This document shows, in pieces, positions 1-8,548 of a DNA stretch of 64,000 nucleotides. The notes beneath the pieces are model-generated. The model did not search any database, was not told where the DNA came from, and saw nothing but the letters and a program-made list of their open reading frames with translations. Origin of the DNA: CALRWV02 sp943371965 (GTDB lineage: Bacteria; Bacteroidota; JABWAT01); NCBI GenBank assembly GCA_943371965.1, contig CALRWV020000004.1, positions 248,001-312,000 of the forward strand, read 5' to 3'. How positions within the stretch are numbered: position 1 is the stretch's first letter; the number at the start of each line of letters is the position of its first letter. Made by a program: the position numbers and the translations under genes.

Positions 1-956
1 TCAATATAGGTATCCATTTGTCCGGCACTTCCAACCCATTCACCAACATTGAACATATTGGCGCCACCGTTAGCCCAACCTGCGTTGTACTTAACATTGT
101 AACTCAAATCCTGAACAATCCAGTAAGGAAAATGTTTTACTGCATCCCAACGGAAACCATCAACACCGGTTTGTTTTTTCATCCAAACCAGCCAGTTTCT
201 TGCTTCAGTTTTATTGTAATCCAAATATTGTGCTGGGTTATAACCAACTACATTTGATGCAGCACCATAAGAGCGTCCATCTTCATAGCTGATATCAGGT
301 CCCCAACCACCTTGCGCCCAATCACCGCTCATCGTGTTGGTCCATTGATTTGGATGAAAGTTAGTGTAATTCATTGCCCATCTGCCTGAACGGTTCCAAT
401 ATTCTGATTGACCTTCTGCAGCAGTATTTCCAGGAACTGAAGCTGCAGGTGCTGGAGTAGCATAAGAAACGTAACGGAAAGTTTTATAACCGCCTTCATT
501 TTTGGTTGAATATAAAGGTTCAGGATCATAACCACCGGCGCCACCATTTGCAGAACCCGCACTGGTGTGGTGATTCAGAACAACATCCTGAATAACTCCC
601 AAACCATTTGCATGCATGACAGCAACAGAACGGAGGAATTTATCTTTTGTTCCGAAACGGGTCGTAGTTGAACCTTTTTGAAATTTATCACCTAAATCGT
701 ATGGATCGAAAGGAGAATATCCAACAGAATTAGTCCCGGAGTTTTTTGATGTGGGTGGAATCCAAACCATATCAATTCCCAAGTCTCTCAAACGTGGAGA
801 AAGTTCTGCCAAATAATCGGCATAAGAGTTTTGATAGTTGTTATTCCAGTAATCCCACCAAAATCCTTCTACAACGACTTTGCCGTTCCAAGGATTTTGT
901 GCGAATGATGAAATGCTGATCAAAAGAACAGCAATTGCGGTGAGCAGTTTTTTCAT
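1..956 (-). CDS. Secreted GH13 alpha-amylase, C-terminus outside window
   Basis: Hydrolyses alpha-1,4-glucans such as starch, by family assignment. The first 318 residues are visible; the gene runs off the left edge. An N-terminal signal peptide (MKKLLTAIAVLLISISSFAQ) predicts export. GH13 conserved regions are present in order: region I DVVLNHH (Asp124), region II GFRWDAVKH with the nucleophile Asp271, and region III VGEW with the acid/base Glu306. The start is the ATG at 956-954, preceded on the minus strand by an AGGGA ribosome site about five bases away. Two LacI-type palindromes lie 118 and 177 bp upstream, suggesting sugar-responsive control. The order of motifs fits the bacterial single-domain secreted amylases that start with an E-G-F-x-W-D segment. 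What follows the catalytic domain cannot be seen. Confidence 0.93.
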   Translation of the reverse strand, partial: MKKLLTAIAVLLISISSFAQNPWNGKVVVEGFWWDYWNNNYQNSYADYLAELSPRLRDLGIDMVWIPPTSKNSGTNSVGYSPFDPYDLGDKFQKGSTTTRFGTKDKFLRSVAVMHANGLGVIQDVVLNHHTSAGSANGGAGGYDPEPLYSTKNEGGYKTFRYVSYATPAPAASVPGNTAAEGQSEYWNRSGRWAMNYTNFHPNQWTNTMSGDWAQGGWGPDISYEDGRSYGAASNVVGYNPAQYLDYNKTEARNWLVWMKKQTGVDGFRWDAVKHFPYWIVQDLSYNVKYNAGWANGGANMFNVGEWVGSAGQMDTYI

Positions 957-1073
957 GTTTTCCCTCATTGTTGTGATTTTAACAAAAGCCCTTCCACGTC
1001 TCACAAATGTGTCAACTACCAATTGGATAAGCTTTTGTTGTGTTGTGTTGTCGGAAGCACCAGATTAAGGCGA

Positions 1074-1083
1074 GAAGCGCTTC
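1074..1083. promoter_or_regulatory. LacI-type operator, copy 1
   Basis: Perfect 10-bp palindrome GAAGCGCTTC with the central CG typical of LacI-family operators (AAnCGnTT). It lies upstream of the amylase gene and shares the extended pattern AGAAGCGCTT..ATTG with the second copy 59 bp away. Assignment to a maltose or starch regulator is an inference from the target gene. Confidence 0.5.
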
Positions 1084-1132
1084 CATTTGATTGCGGACGG
1101 CAAGTTAATTGAATTCTAATTTCCTGTCAATA

Positions 1133-1142
1133 GAAGCGCTTT
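1133..1142. promoter_or_regulatory. LacI-type operator, copy 2
   Basis: Contains the perfect core AAGCGCTT (1134-1141), matching copy 1. The centres of the two sites are 59 bp apart. Pairs of LacI-type sites can support looping by a tetrameric repressor, but which regulator binds is unknown. Confidence 0.45.
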
Positions 1143-1342
1143 TCATTGGGAATGGAAGTGGAAGGAATATTGCGTAAGTCCATAAATAATATGTGGATAT
1201 TCCGAATAATTAAATTTTTAATGGAAGAAATAAATGGAACTGATTGTTTATAAAAATAAACTCAAAATGAGGCAGGATTATTGAAATTTGGCATTCCTAA
1301 CAACGAACAGCAAAATGATCCTGTTTTTTTTGATTGATTGTC

Positions 1343-1956
1343 TTAAATCAAATTTGATTTGTTTCCAAATTTTTCGCTGAAAAGAAATTGTTCAAGTGTT
1401 TTTCGGACTCTTTCAGTTAGTTCTCTTGCTTTCAAATCATCAGGAAGAGAATCCGGGGAATCAATTTTCCCAACAGATAAAAAGGCGATTATTGAGTATG
1501 AATCAGGAATCAAAAATTTTTCCGCTGTTTTCTGTAAATCAAATCCGCCCATGATATGTGAATGGTAACCGCGGGAAGTTGCTTCAAAGATGAATTGTGA
1601 AGTTGCCAGTCCTGCATCAAAAAAAGAGTGACGGTTTGGAGCTCCAGTTTTTTCGAAATTATTATTGGCCAATATAATGACCAAAGCTGAAGCATTTATT
1701 GCCCACCGGGGATTATTGCCTCCAAGACAATCAACCATTTTCGAAAACGATTCTTTTTCTTCTCGAGTTGCTGCAATAAATGACCAAGGTTGCTCATTGA
1801 AGGTTGCTCATTGATTGATGATGGAGCCCATCTGGCTGCTTCAAACATACTGAGGAGGTCGTTGTTTTCGATTTTTTCTTTTTTATAGCTTCTTGGTGAC
1901 CATCTTTCTCTTATGAATTCGTGAATTGGGAATTGGTTAGCTGCTGGTTTTTTCAT
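1343..1956 (-). pseudogene. Nitroreductase family protein, frameshifted
   Basis: Encodes an FMN-dependent nitroreductase-like NAD(P)H oxidoreductase split into two frames. The N-terminal part starts at the ATG at 1956 and reads I-R-E-R-W-S-P-R-S-Y and then APSSINEQP. The C-terminal part reads from a MVDCLGGNNPRW segment to the stop at 1343. The break coincides with a perfect 14-bp tandem duplication (1787-1814). Removing one copy restores one open frame of about 199 residues and the family motif S-I-N-E-Q-P-W-S-F. Either the gene is recently inactivated or the repeat is a slippage hot spot or assembly error. The weak ribosome site and absence of operon partners say little about its role. Confidence 0.85.
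1787..1814. repeat. 14-bp tandem duplication in nitroreductase gene
   Basis: AGGTTGCTCATTGA occurs twice in direct succession (1787-1800 and 1801-1814). Because 14 is not a multiple of three it shifts the reading frame. The duplicated bases encode the N-E-Q-P-W region of the nitroreductase. Confidence 0.95.
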
Positions 1957-2143
1957 TTTAAGCCTTTGTTTTATTAAAACCTGCTGTAGCAGAATATCAT
2001 TTATTTTTCCATAGCAGAAATAATTAGATAGAAGCAAAACAAAATAGAGTCTGTTTTGTTCAGAAAAATCAAATGGAAAATTTTAGAGAACCTTAACTCG
2101 AGATGTAACCTGCAGTTTAATCCTGAAACTGAATTTTTAGAAA

Positions 2144-2222
2144 AACCATGGTCCGCTGAAGAAAAATTGGAGTTGTGACTTAGGATGAGGGATAGCAATC
2201 CATTCCTCCGGCGGACACGGTT
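2144..2222. repeat. Covarying hairpin element, copy 1
   Basis: Outer arms AACCATGGTCCGC (2144-2156) and GCGGACACGGTT (2211-2222) pair with one mismatch and one bulge. The enclosed core 2161-2191 is identical over 31 bases to 2281-2311, exactly 120 bp away. An inner GAGG/CCTC pairing is possible. The arms differ in sequence from copy 2 but keep base pairing, which suggests selection on structure. It could be a REP-like mobile hairpin or a structured RNA; orientation is unknown. Confidence 0.7.
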
Positions 2223-2263
2223 ATTATGTAATATTTATAACTGCCAAAATCGAGAAAGAAAAG

Positions 2264-2341
2264 AACCGCAATCCGCCGAGGAAAAATTGGAGTTGTGACT
2301 TAGGATGAGGGGTAAAATCCATCCCTCCAACGGTTGCGGTT
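2264..2341. repeat. Covarying hairpin element, copy 2
   Basis: Outer arms AACCGCAA (2264-2271) and TTGCGGTT (2334-2341) form a perfect 8-bp stem. The core 2281-2311 equals that of copy 1, and an inner GAGGG/CCCTC stem is possible. Both copies are followed by TTATTAT. The element ends 13 bp before the stop of the secreted protein gene and may also act in 3-prime end formation. Confidence 0.7.
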
Positions 2342-2354
2342 ATTATTTAATCTG

Positions 2355-4385
2355 TTATTTGACCAGCATCATCTTTTTGATTTCTGAAAATTGATCAGCC
2401 TGAAGTTTGCAGAAATATACTCCGCTTGGAAGGTCTCCTGCATCGAATTTTACAGAATAATTTCCGGCATCTTCATGTTTACTGACGAGTATCTTTATTT
2501 CGCGTCCCAGTATGTCATAGATTTTCAGTGTAACAAAACTTCCACCGCTCAATTGATAATTGATTATGGTAGAAGGATTAAATGGGTTGGGATAATTATC
2601 AGTCAGTTGAAATTTCTGCGGTTCAAGTTCCTGTGTCAGTATTTGGGAATAGGAGAAATTTCCGTCAGAATCAATTTGCTTAAGTCTGAACTGAAGTTGT
2701 AATGCGTTATGAGTAATGGGTAATGTGAAAGAATAAGATTGAGCTTCAGTTGTTGTTCCTTTTCCTGCTACAAAACCAATTTTCTTCCATGTCCCTTCTT
2801 CCTTGTTCCCTGTTCCCCGAGTTTCAATTTCCCATCCGGAATTGTTGGTTTCAGTTGCTGTTGTCCAGTTTAATTTGTTTCCGGTTAATGAAAAAGAAAC
2901 GAGTTCAACCGGGAGAGCTGCATTTCCAATTGTTCCATCAGAATCGAGGAGCTGAACATAAAGATTGCTGTATGATGCTCCTGATCTGTTTTCAGCCCAA
3001 ACCAAAACAGGTTTATTTTCAAAAACTGAAAAATGCGAGTATATCTTTTGACCAATGGAAGTTGCAGGTGAAATTCCGTTGGTTGTCCATTGAATACTTC
3101 CGTCAATTCCAATTTTCTGTATTTTCATGCTTTGATAGTTGATATAATAACAAACAATCAGGTTCCCATCATCATCACATGCCGCAATAGGAAAAGTCTG
3201 ATCACTGGTTTCATTATTTATCACAATTCCATCAGGTCCACCATCGCCATCTATATCAGTTCCCCAGTTAATATGTCCAACACCCATTGAATCAAGGTGA
3301 TTTGCGTAAATATCATTATCAGAATTGCTTCTTAAATCCTGCCAAACAACATAAACACCTCCATTTTTATCGGAAGCCGGGAAAGGATTTCTCTGATAAA
3401 GTCCTGCTTTACAGAAAGGCATCGGTCCGGATGACCATTTAATATTGCCGGAAGTATCAATTTTTTGGGCATAAATATCGGGATAGCCGGAAACAGGTGT
3501 TTGATCCCAACTGATAATTGCTCCGTTTCTGATATCAGCAGCAATTCCGATATGATTGGCATCTGCAACCGACGTTTTATAAATGGCAACCGGAATTCCG
3601 CCATTCCATTTTGCATTTCCGTTTCCATCAATGCGTTGTGCGTAAACTGAATATTTCCAATAATATCCTTTCCAGGCGATAATTGCTCCATGATTTCCAT
3701 CTGAAACAATATTGTTCTGGTATTCAGGGTTTCCCGGATCAGCAAGATATTGGGAAGAATAATCAGCACCAATTAGAACACCATCCGCAGTCCAAAGGGC
3801 GTTTCCATTGGCGTCGATCCGTTGTGCGTATAGCTGGGATTTGGAAGAGGGGCGGTTATCTTTCCAAACAATAATAGTTCCACCGGAACCATCTGTAACA
3901 AGTTGAGGATGATATTGATACAGAGAATAAGTACAAACTCCGATTCCGTTTTCGGTCCATAAAGCATTTCCATTTGCATCCAAACGCTGTGCATAAATAT
4001 CTGACTGACCATTTGGTCCATTTGGTCCCCGGTGATCCTGCCAAACAATAAAAATTCCACCTGCATCATCAGAAATTACTCGCGGGTAGTATTGAACATT
4101 TGCATCAGTACAAACTGCGACACCATTTGCAGTCCACTGAACATTTCCGGCAGCATCCAATTTTTGTGCGTAAATATCAGATTGACTGTTTCCGGTTCTT
4201 TCATCCGCCCATACAATAAATGTATTGCCTTCACTGTCAATAACCATTTCAGGATTTTTCTGGTCAAAAGCAGCAGAACAAACTAAAGTATTGGTTGATG
4301 AATTTGCAGACCACTGGGCAAATAATCCCATAGGAAATGCAAAAATTAAAAAAGCCGGTGACCATTTTGGGATAAAGATTTTCAT
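2355..4385 (-). CDS. Secreted repeat protein with T9SS-type sorting domain
   Basis: A 676-residue exported protein of unknown function. The chosen start at 4385 gives a clean signal peptide (MKIFIPKWSPAFLIFAFPMG...FAQ); an upstream ATG at 4418 would add eleven residues that weaken it, and a GAACTTTG near-promoter at 4416-4423 also favours 4385. Residues about 30-460 are degenerate repeats of roughly 60-70 residues with the pattern D-I-Y-A-Q-(K/R)-(L/I)-D..G-N-x-x-W and I-V-W-x-D-x-R, likely a beta-propeller-like or beta-repeat surface. The C-terminal 90 residues carry N-Y-P-N-P-F-N-P-S-T and end in K-K-M-M-L-V-K, the type IX secretion sorting domain of this lineage. No catalytic motif was seen. 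Confidence 0.85.
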   Translation of the reverse strand: MKIFIPKWSPAFLIFAFPMGLFAQWSANSSTNTLVCSAAFDQKNPEMVIDSEGNTFIVWADERTGNSQSDIYAQKLDAAGNVQWTANGVAVCTDANVQYYPRVISDDAGGIFIVWQDHRGPNGPNGQSDIYAQRLDANGNALWTENGIGVCTYSLYQYHPQLVTDGSGGTIIVWKDNRPSSKSQLYAQRIDANGNALWTADGVLIGADYSSQYLADPGNPEYQNNIVSDGNHGAIIAWKGYYWKYSVYAQRIDGNGNAKWNGGIPVAIYKTSVADANHIGIAADIRNGAIISWDQTPVSGYPDIYAQKIDTSGNIKWSSGPMPFCKAGLYQRNPFPASDKNGGVYVVWQDLRSNSDNDIYANHLDSMGVGHINWGTDIDGDGGPDGIVINNETSDQTFPIAACDDDGNLIVCYYINYQSMKIQKIGIDGSIQWTTNGISPATSIGQKIYSHFSVFENKPVLVWAENRSGASYSNLYVQLLDSDGTIGNAALPVELVSFSLTGNKLNWTTATETNNSGWEIETRGTGNKEEGTWKKIGFVAGKGTTTEAQSYSFTLPITHNALQLQFRLKQIDSDGNFSYSQILTQELEPQKFQLTDNYPNPFNPSTIINYQLSGGSFVTLKIYDILGREIKILVSKHEDAGNYSVKFDAGDLPSGVYFCKLQADQFSEIKKMMLVK

Positions 4386-4785
4386 ATTAGTCCAATTCCT
4401 GAGTGAGTTCAGGTACAAAGTTCTTTCAGATGTGGTTTGTCAAAAATCCCATGATCATGGGGTATCACTGTTTTTGCCCTGAAAAAACTGGATTTAGTGA
4501 TGCAGGACAACCGAAATCAAAAAAAAATATTTTCAAGTTTGAATTCATTAGGTATTCTATAAACAAATGGTTTCTAGTAAAGCCGCAAAGGCGCAATAAC
4601 GTAAGACCAGTTCTGAATCACTTGAATAAAATATTAGCATGACAATCAGGTTTGTGACAATAAGAAATCGGTTGTTAATCATTAATAAAAACTTTTATGG
4701 TACAAATGATGTCATAAAAAAGATATGTTTTCCAAAAAACAATATATTGCAGAACACGCAATCTTAATTTGTTTTACGGAAACGA
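4386..4785. other. Intergenic region between divergent genes
   Basis: A 400-bp AT-rich region between the minus-strand secreted protein and the plus-strand sensor kinase, so it should hold promoters for both. A minus-strand GAACTTTG (4416-4423) is one base off the TAnnTTTG box. No gene, tRNA or strong hairpin was seen. Confidence 0.55.
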
Positions 4786-7758
4786 ATGTCAGAAAAAATT
4801 ACCAGCCTTCTACTAGTTTTAATTTCCTTCACTGTTAATGCACAGATTAAGCTGACCAATCTGAATCAGATGGCCATAAGGGGCGAATTATCAACAAGTT
4901 CAGTTGAGAGTATTTATAAAGACAGCTTTGGATTTGTCTGGATCGGTACTCAAAACGGTTTGAATTTGTTTGACGGCAATTCGATTACTCAGTTTTACAG
5001 TACCGGCGGCGATTCAGGTTCAAAAGTTTACCCCGACATTACTTCAATAATAGAAGATAAGTATGCAACAATTTGGATTGGAACAAATGGCGGCGGAATT
5101 TATAAGTTTGACAGAAAAACCGGACATTTTACCAATATTCATTTAAAGGATATTCAGGCAAACGATCTTTCAACCCTGTTTTGTGATTCTGAAGGAACTA
5201 TTTGGGTCGGTACAGGTTACAACGGGATGTGGTATCTCAAACAAAACTCAACTGAGCCTGTTAAAGTAGATTCACTCAATTATAACGTAAACGGCATCAT
5301 TGAACTTCACGATAAAAGCATTTTGGTTGCAACTAATGTCGGATTGTTTTCAGTTAAAAATTTTACTCAGAAAAAAATCAGTGAGTTTCAGTTCAATATC
5401 AATACGCTTGTTCTCTGCCACGATATTCTGGCACTTGGAACCGATAACGGGCTGATATTGGCAAATGAAAAAGATTTCAGGCCAATTCAGAATCCGTTCA
5501 TTGAAAATTTCAAACACAATACCATTCTTTCCCTTGAAGGAGATACATCGAAACAAATTTGGATTGGAACGCGCGAATCGGGTTTATGGAGTATGAAAAT
5601 CAGGGAAGGGGAATCAGGAAAACCTGTTCATTACACGAATACTTTCCATTATCAGATTACAACCCTTTTCATGGATCAGAAATCAACTTTATGGATTGGA
5701 ACACTGGGAAAAGGTGCTTTCAAAGCCATAACAAAAAAACCGGTTTTTACTACCTATGAAACAGCTCATGATCAGGAAAATTCAAATAAAGTTTTGTGGG
5801 CAATTGCCGAAAATGAAAAATCAGAAATTCTCATTGGAACTGAATCTCAGGGGATTTTCAAATGGAATTCTGAACAGCGAAATTGGATAACTTCATCCGA
5901 GTTTGATTTTCTGTCACATCAGTCTGTCAGATCAATTTTCAAAGACAGCAAAAACAGGATTTGGGTTGGAACTGATGGAGTTGGTCTTTTCATTTTTGAG
6001 ACTAACAGACTGATTAAAAAAATAATTTCAGAAACTGGAAATCCGGACGGATTGAAATCGAACAAAATAAGAAATGTTACCGAAGATAAATCAGGACGTT
6101 TTTGGATTTGTACACGTGAAGGTGGAGTTTCAGTTATTTCAGCCGATCTGAAAAAAATAAAAACAATTGCAAATACGAGCAATGCAAATCCGGTTTGGCT
6201 GGGGCATAACAACACCTGGAAAACGTTACCGGATTCATCAGGAATAAATTGGATTGCAACTTCAGCAGGAATTACCAAATACAACGAAAACAAAAATAAA
6301 TCAGAAACTTTTTCCTACGCGAATGACCGGAAATCAATTGGAATCCCGATAACAGTCATGTCAATGATTGATGACGGGAATGGTTTTCTGTGGTTGGCAA
6401 CCCGTTATGACGGTCTGATCAAATTCGAAAAATCAACAGGAAAAATGATGACTTTTGATCAGCTGAACGGTTTTTCAGGAAATGGAATGCTGAGCCTTCT
6501 TCTGACCAAAAACAATATTCTGTGGCTAAGCTCAGATCATGGTTTGTCAAGCTTTAGCCTAACAGATTATTCTGTGAAAAACTGGAATGAGCAAAGCGGT
6601 TTGCCGGGAAATGAATTCAATTCGGGTGCAGGTTTTTCATCACCTTCCGGAATTTTTTATTTCGGCGGAACCAATGGTCTGGTTTCAATCAATCCGGAAG
6701 TTGCTTCAGAGCCTTCACCTGATGAAAACATATACATCAGAAAAATTACCAAGGTTGACAGCAAAAGCCAGAACCTGACCATTTACAATTGGGAAAAAAA
6801 TCCGGGTAAACTTGAAATTGAACCCAACATCATTCTGCTTGAATTCGAATACGCAATTCTGGATTACGAAAATCAGCATCTGTACAATATTGAATATCAG
6901 CTTGAAGGATATTCTTCTGCATGGGTAAACATCAGTGCAAAAAATATTCAGTTCAGCAGATTGGAACCCGGCGAATATACATTGAAAATCAGGAATCAGG
7001 CTGCCGCAGAAAGTTCATCGGTAGTATTGGCAACAATTCCGTTTTATGTAGAACCCGAATTTTGGCAAACTTATACCTTCAAAGTAATTGTTGTTGCGGT
7101 GATAATTTCATTTATTTATCTGATTTTCTTTCTTGAGTTGAGAAGAAGATCACAAATCAATAAATTGAGACTTCGGATTGCCAGTGACTTGCATGACGAT
7201 GTTGGAATAATTCTTACCAAAATAGCTTTGAAGACGGAGCTGATCCTTTCTGAAATATCAGATTCCGATCTAAAGCCCAAACTTGAAATAATCAACAAAC
7301 TTTCACGTGACGTGATCATGACCATGAGTGACGCCATCTGGTCAATTGATACACGGAATAAAACGTTGTCTTCGCTTCTGGACAGAATGAAGGGATACAC
7401 TCAATATTTGTTTGAAAATGAAAAAGTGAGATACGAATTTATGATCAACGGAATAAATCCTGATCTTGTTCTTTCGCCTGATATTAAACAGAATATCCTG
7501 CTGATTTTCAAGGAATGTCTCAACAATATAATGAAACATTCTGATTCAGACTTTGTCAGGATTTCTGTCACCCAGACAAAATCAAAATTTGAAATGTCCG
7601 TTTTCAGCAACGGTGAATACAGGAAAAAGAATTTTCCGGGAACAGGTTCCGGAATCAACAACATGAGACTCCGTGCTGAGCGGATTGATGGCACTTTGAC
7701 AGTTTTGCCGGAAAATGGATTTACAGTTACTCTAACAAGAAGACCGCTGACAAAATAA
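4786..7758 (+). CDS. Sensor histidine kinase with Reg_prop/Y_Y_Y periplasmic region
   Basis: A 990-residue membrane sensor. After a signal sequence (ending near residue 20 at VNAQ) come many two-component-regulator propeller repeats with the motif (I/L)-W-I-G-T up to about residue 640, then a Y_Y_Y immunoglobulin-like domain (about 690-757, L-E-P-G-E-Y-T-L-K-I-R-N). One membrane helix follows at about 765-786. The cytoplasmic part is a HisKA_3 dimerisation domain with D-L-H-D-D-V-G (His803 as phospho-acceptor) and a HATPase domain with the N box E-C-L-N-N-I-M-K-H and the G box G-T-G-S-G-I-N-N-M-R. The receiver is not fused; it is encoded four bases downstream. Family members sense extracellular ligands, often carbohydrates in Bacteroidota; the ligand here is not predictable. 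Confidence 0.93.
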   Translation: MSEKITSLLLVLISFTVNAQIKLTNLNQMAIRGELSTSSVESIYKDSFGFVWIGTQNGLNLFDGNSITQFYSTGGDSGSKVYPDITSIIEDKYATIWIGTNGGGIYKFDRKTGHFTNIHLKDIQANDLSTLFCDSEGTIWVGTGYNGMWYLKQNSTEPVKVDSLNYNVNGIIELHDKSILVATNVGLFSVKNFTQKKISEFQFNINTLVLCHDILALGTDNGLILANEKDFRPIQNPFIENFKHNTILSLEGDTSKQIWIGTRESGLWSMKIREGESGKPVHYTNTFHYQITTLFMDQKSTLWIGTLGKGAFKAITKKPVFTTYETAHDQENSNKVLWAIAENEKSEILIGTESQGIFKWNSEQRNWITSSEFDFLSHQSVRSIFKDSKNRIWVGTDGVGLFIFETNRLIKKIISETGNPDGLKSNKIRNVTEDKSGRFWICTREGGVSVISADLKKIKTIANTSNANPVWLGHNNTWKTLPDSSGINWIATSAGITKYNENKNKSETFSYANDRKSIGIPITVMSMIDDGNGFLWLATRYDGLIKFEKSTGKMMTFDQLNGFSGNGMLSLLLTKNNILWLSSDHGLSSFSLTDYSVKNWNEQSGLPGNEFNSGAGFSSPSGIFYFGGTNGLVSINPEVASEPSPDENIYIRKITKVDSKSQNLTIYNWEKNPGKLEIEPNIILLEFEYAILDYENQHLYNIEYQLEGYSSAWVNISAKNIQFSRLEPGEYTLKIRNQAAAESSSVVLATIPFYVEPEFWQTYTFKVIVVAVIISFIYLIFFLELRRRSQINKLRLRIASDLHDDVGIILTKIALKTELILSEISDSDLKPKLEIINKLSRDVIMTMSDAIWSIDTRNKTLSSLLDRMKGYTQYLFENEKVRYEFMINGINPDLVLSPDIKQNILLIFKECLNNIMKHSDSDFVRISVTQTKSKFEMSVFSNGEYRKKNFPGTGSGINNMRLRAERIDGTLTVLPENGFTVTLTRRPLTK

Positions 7759-7762
7759 ATTT

Positions 7763-8395
7763 ATGATATCAATTGGAATTATAGAAGATGAAAACGAAAT
7801 CAGAAATGATCTTGTTTCCTATTTCAACAAGCGCGATTCGTTCATCTGCAAAATACAGGCAGACAGTGTTGAAAATTATCTGCAGATTGTAAAAAATCAG
7901 GAACCACCCGATATTCTTTTAATTGATATTGGTTTGCCGGGAATGTCAGGTTTGGAAGGAATCAAACTGATCAAAACTGCAAATCCGGAAATTGATATTG
8001 TTGTGCTCACTATTTATGATGACAATGAAAAGATTTTTAATGCTCTCGTTTCCGGTGCAAGTGGTTATCTTCTTAAAAACAGTTCGTTTTCGATGATACG
8101 TGAAGCTTTGATTGAACTCAAAAATGGTGGTGCACCGATGACTCCGCAAATAGCCAGAAAAGTTATTGATTATTTCAATCAGACAAAATCACAACCGATT
8201 ACCTATACACTTACTGACCGAGAAAAAGAAATTGTGGTTGGTTTAGTGGATGGATTGAGTTACAAATCAATTGCTGAACGTATGGGAATTTCACTTGAAA
8301 CGGTCAGATCGTTTATCAAAAAAATTTATAAAAAACTTCACGTCAACTCAAAAGTGGAAGTGATAAAAAAATCTTTATCCGGAGAAATCAATTAG
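7763..8395 (+). CDS. NarL/FixJ-family response regulator
   Basis: A 210-residue DNA-binding partner of the adjacent kinase, starting four bases after the kinase stop, so co-transcribed. The receiver domain (1-120) has the acidic pair Glu8/Asp9, phospho-acceptor Asp55 in L-I-D-I-G-L-P-G, Thr83 and Lys105. The C-terminal LuxR-type helix-turn-helix (about 143-205) has L-T-D-R-E-K-E-I and S-I-A-E-R-M-G-I-S-x-E-T-V. Pairing with a HisKA_3 kinase is exactly what this regulator class expects. Targets are unknown. Confidence 0.95.
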   Translation: MISIGIIEDENEIRNDLVSYFNKRDSFICKIQADSVENYLQIVKNQEPPDILLIDIGLPGMSGLEGIKLIKTANPEIDIVVLTIYDDNEKIFNALVSGASGYLLKNSSFSMIREALIELKNGGAPMTPQIARKVIDYFNQTKSQPITYTLTDREKEIVVGLVDGLSYKSIAERMGISLETVRSFIKKIYKKLHVNSKVEVIKKSLSGEIN

Positions 8396-8402
8396 TTTCC
8401 TT

Positions 8403-8488
8403 AAGACCCTGACAGCGGTCAAAGATCCTGTCAGCGGTTGGTAATGGAAAAATTATATCTACTGTCAGGGTCTTTAACCGCTGACAGG
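8403..8488. repeat. Double interleaved inverted repeat, possible terminator
   Basis: Two 13-bp perfect inverted repeats: AAGACCCTGACAG (8403-8415) with CTGTCAGGGTCTT (8462-8474), and CCTGTCAGCGGTT (8427-8439) with AACCGCTGACAGG (8476-8488). The arms are related to each other, so alternative pairings are possible. It follows the response regulator stop by 7 bp and may end the transcript. GC content is higher than its surroundings, suggesting an interspersed repeat. Confidence 0.75.
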
Positions 8489-8517
8489 GAAAAATTTATA
8501 CACATCAGATTTTTGTG

Positions 8518-8525
8518 TAACTTTG
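8518..8525 (+). promoter_or_regulatory. Bacteroidota-type -7 promoter box
   Basis: TAACTTTG matches the TAnnTTTG -7 consensus of Bacteroidota primary sigma factor promoters and sits 23 bp before the ferritin-like gene. No clear TTTG at -33 was found. Confidence 0.45.
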
Positions 8526-8548
8526 TTCAAATCAAAAAGAAATTTTAA

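Larger units (their letters stand above)
957..1342. other. Intergenic region upstream of the amylase
   Basis: A 386-bp stretch without a convincing gene. It holds the leader of the amylase gene, two operator-like palindromes (1074-1083 and 1133-1142) and AT-rich sequence behind the broken nitroreductase gene. A TTGACA hexamer occurs on the minus strand near 1010, but no -10 element at normal spacing was found. Confidence 0.6.
1957..2354. other. Intergenic region with twin hairpin repeats
   Basis: A 398-bp stretch between two minus-strand genes. The first 190 bases show only the AT-rich leader of the nitroreductase gene. The rest is occupied by two related hairpin elements described separately. 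Small open frames here have no recognisable product. Confidence 0.6.

Noticed and set aside
957..1080. Sigma-70-type promoter with TTGACA before the amylase
   Set aside because: The hexamer has no -10 partner at 16-18 bp on the same strand; no TAnnTTTG box is present either.
5919..6293. Minus-strand open frame within the sensor kinase gene
   Set aside because: It lies wholly inside a gene with clear domains and shows no start signal or family motif.
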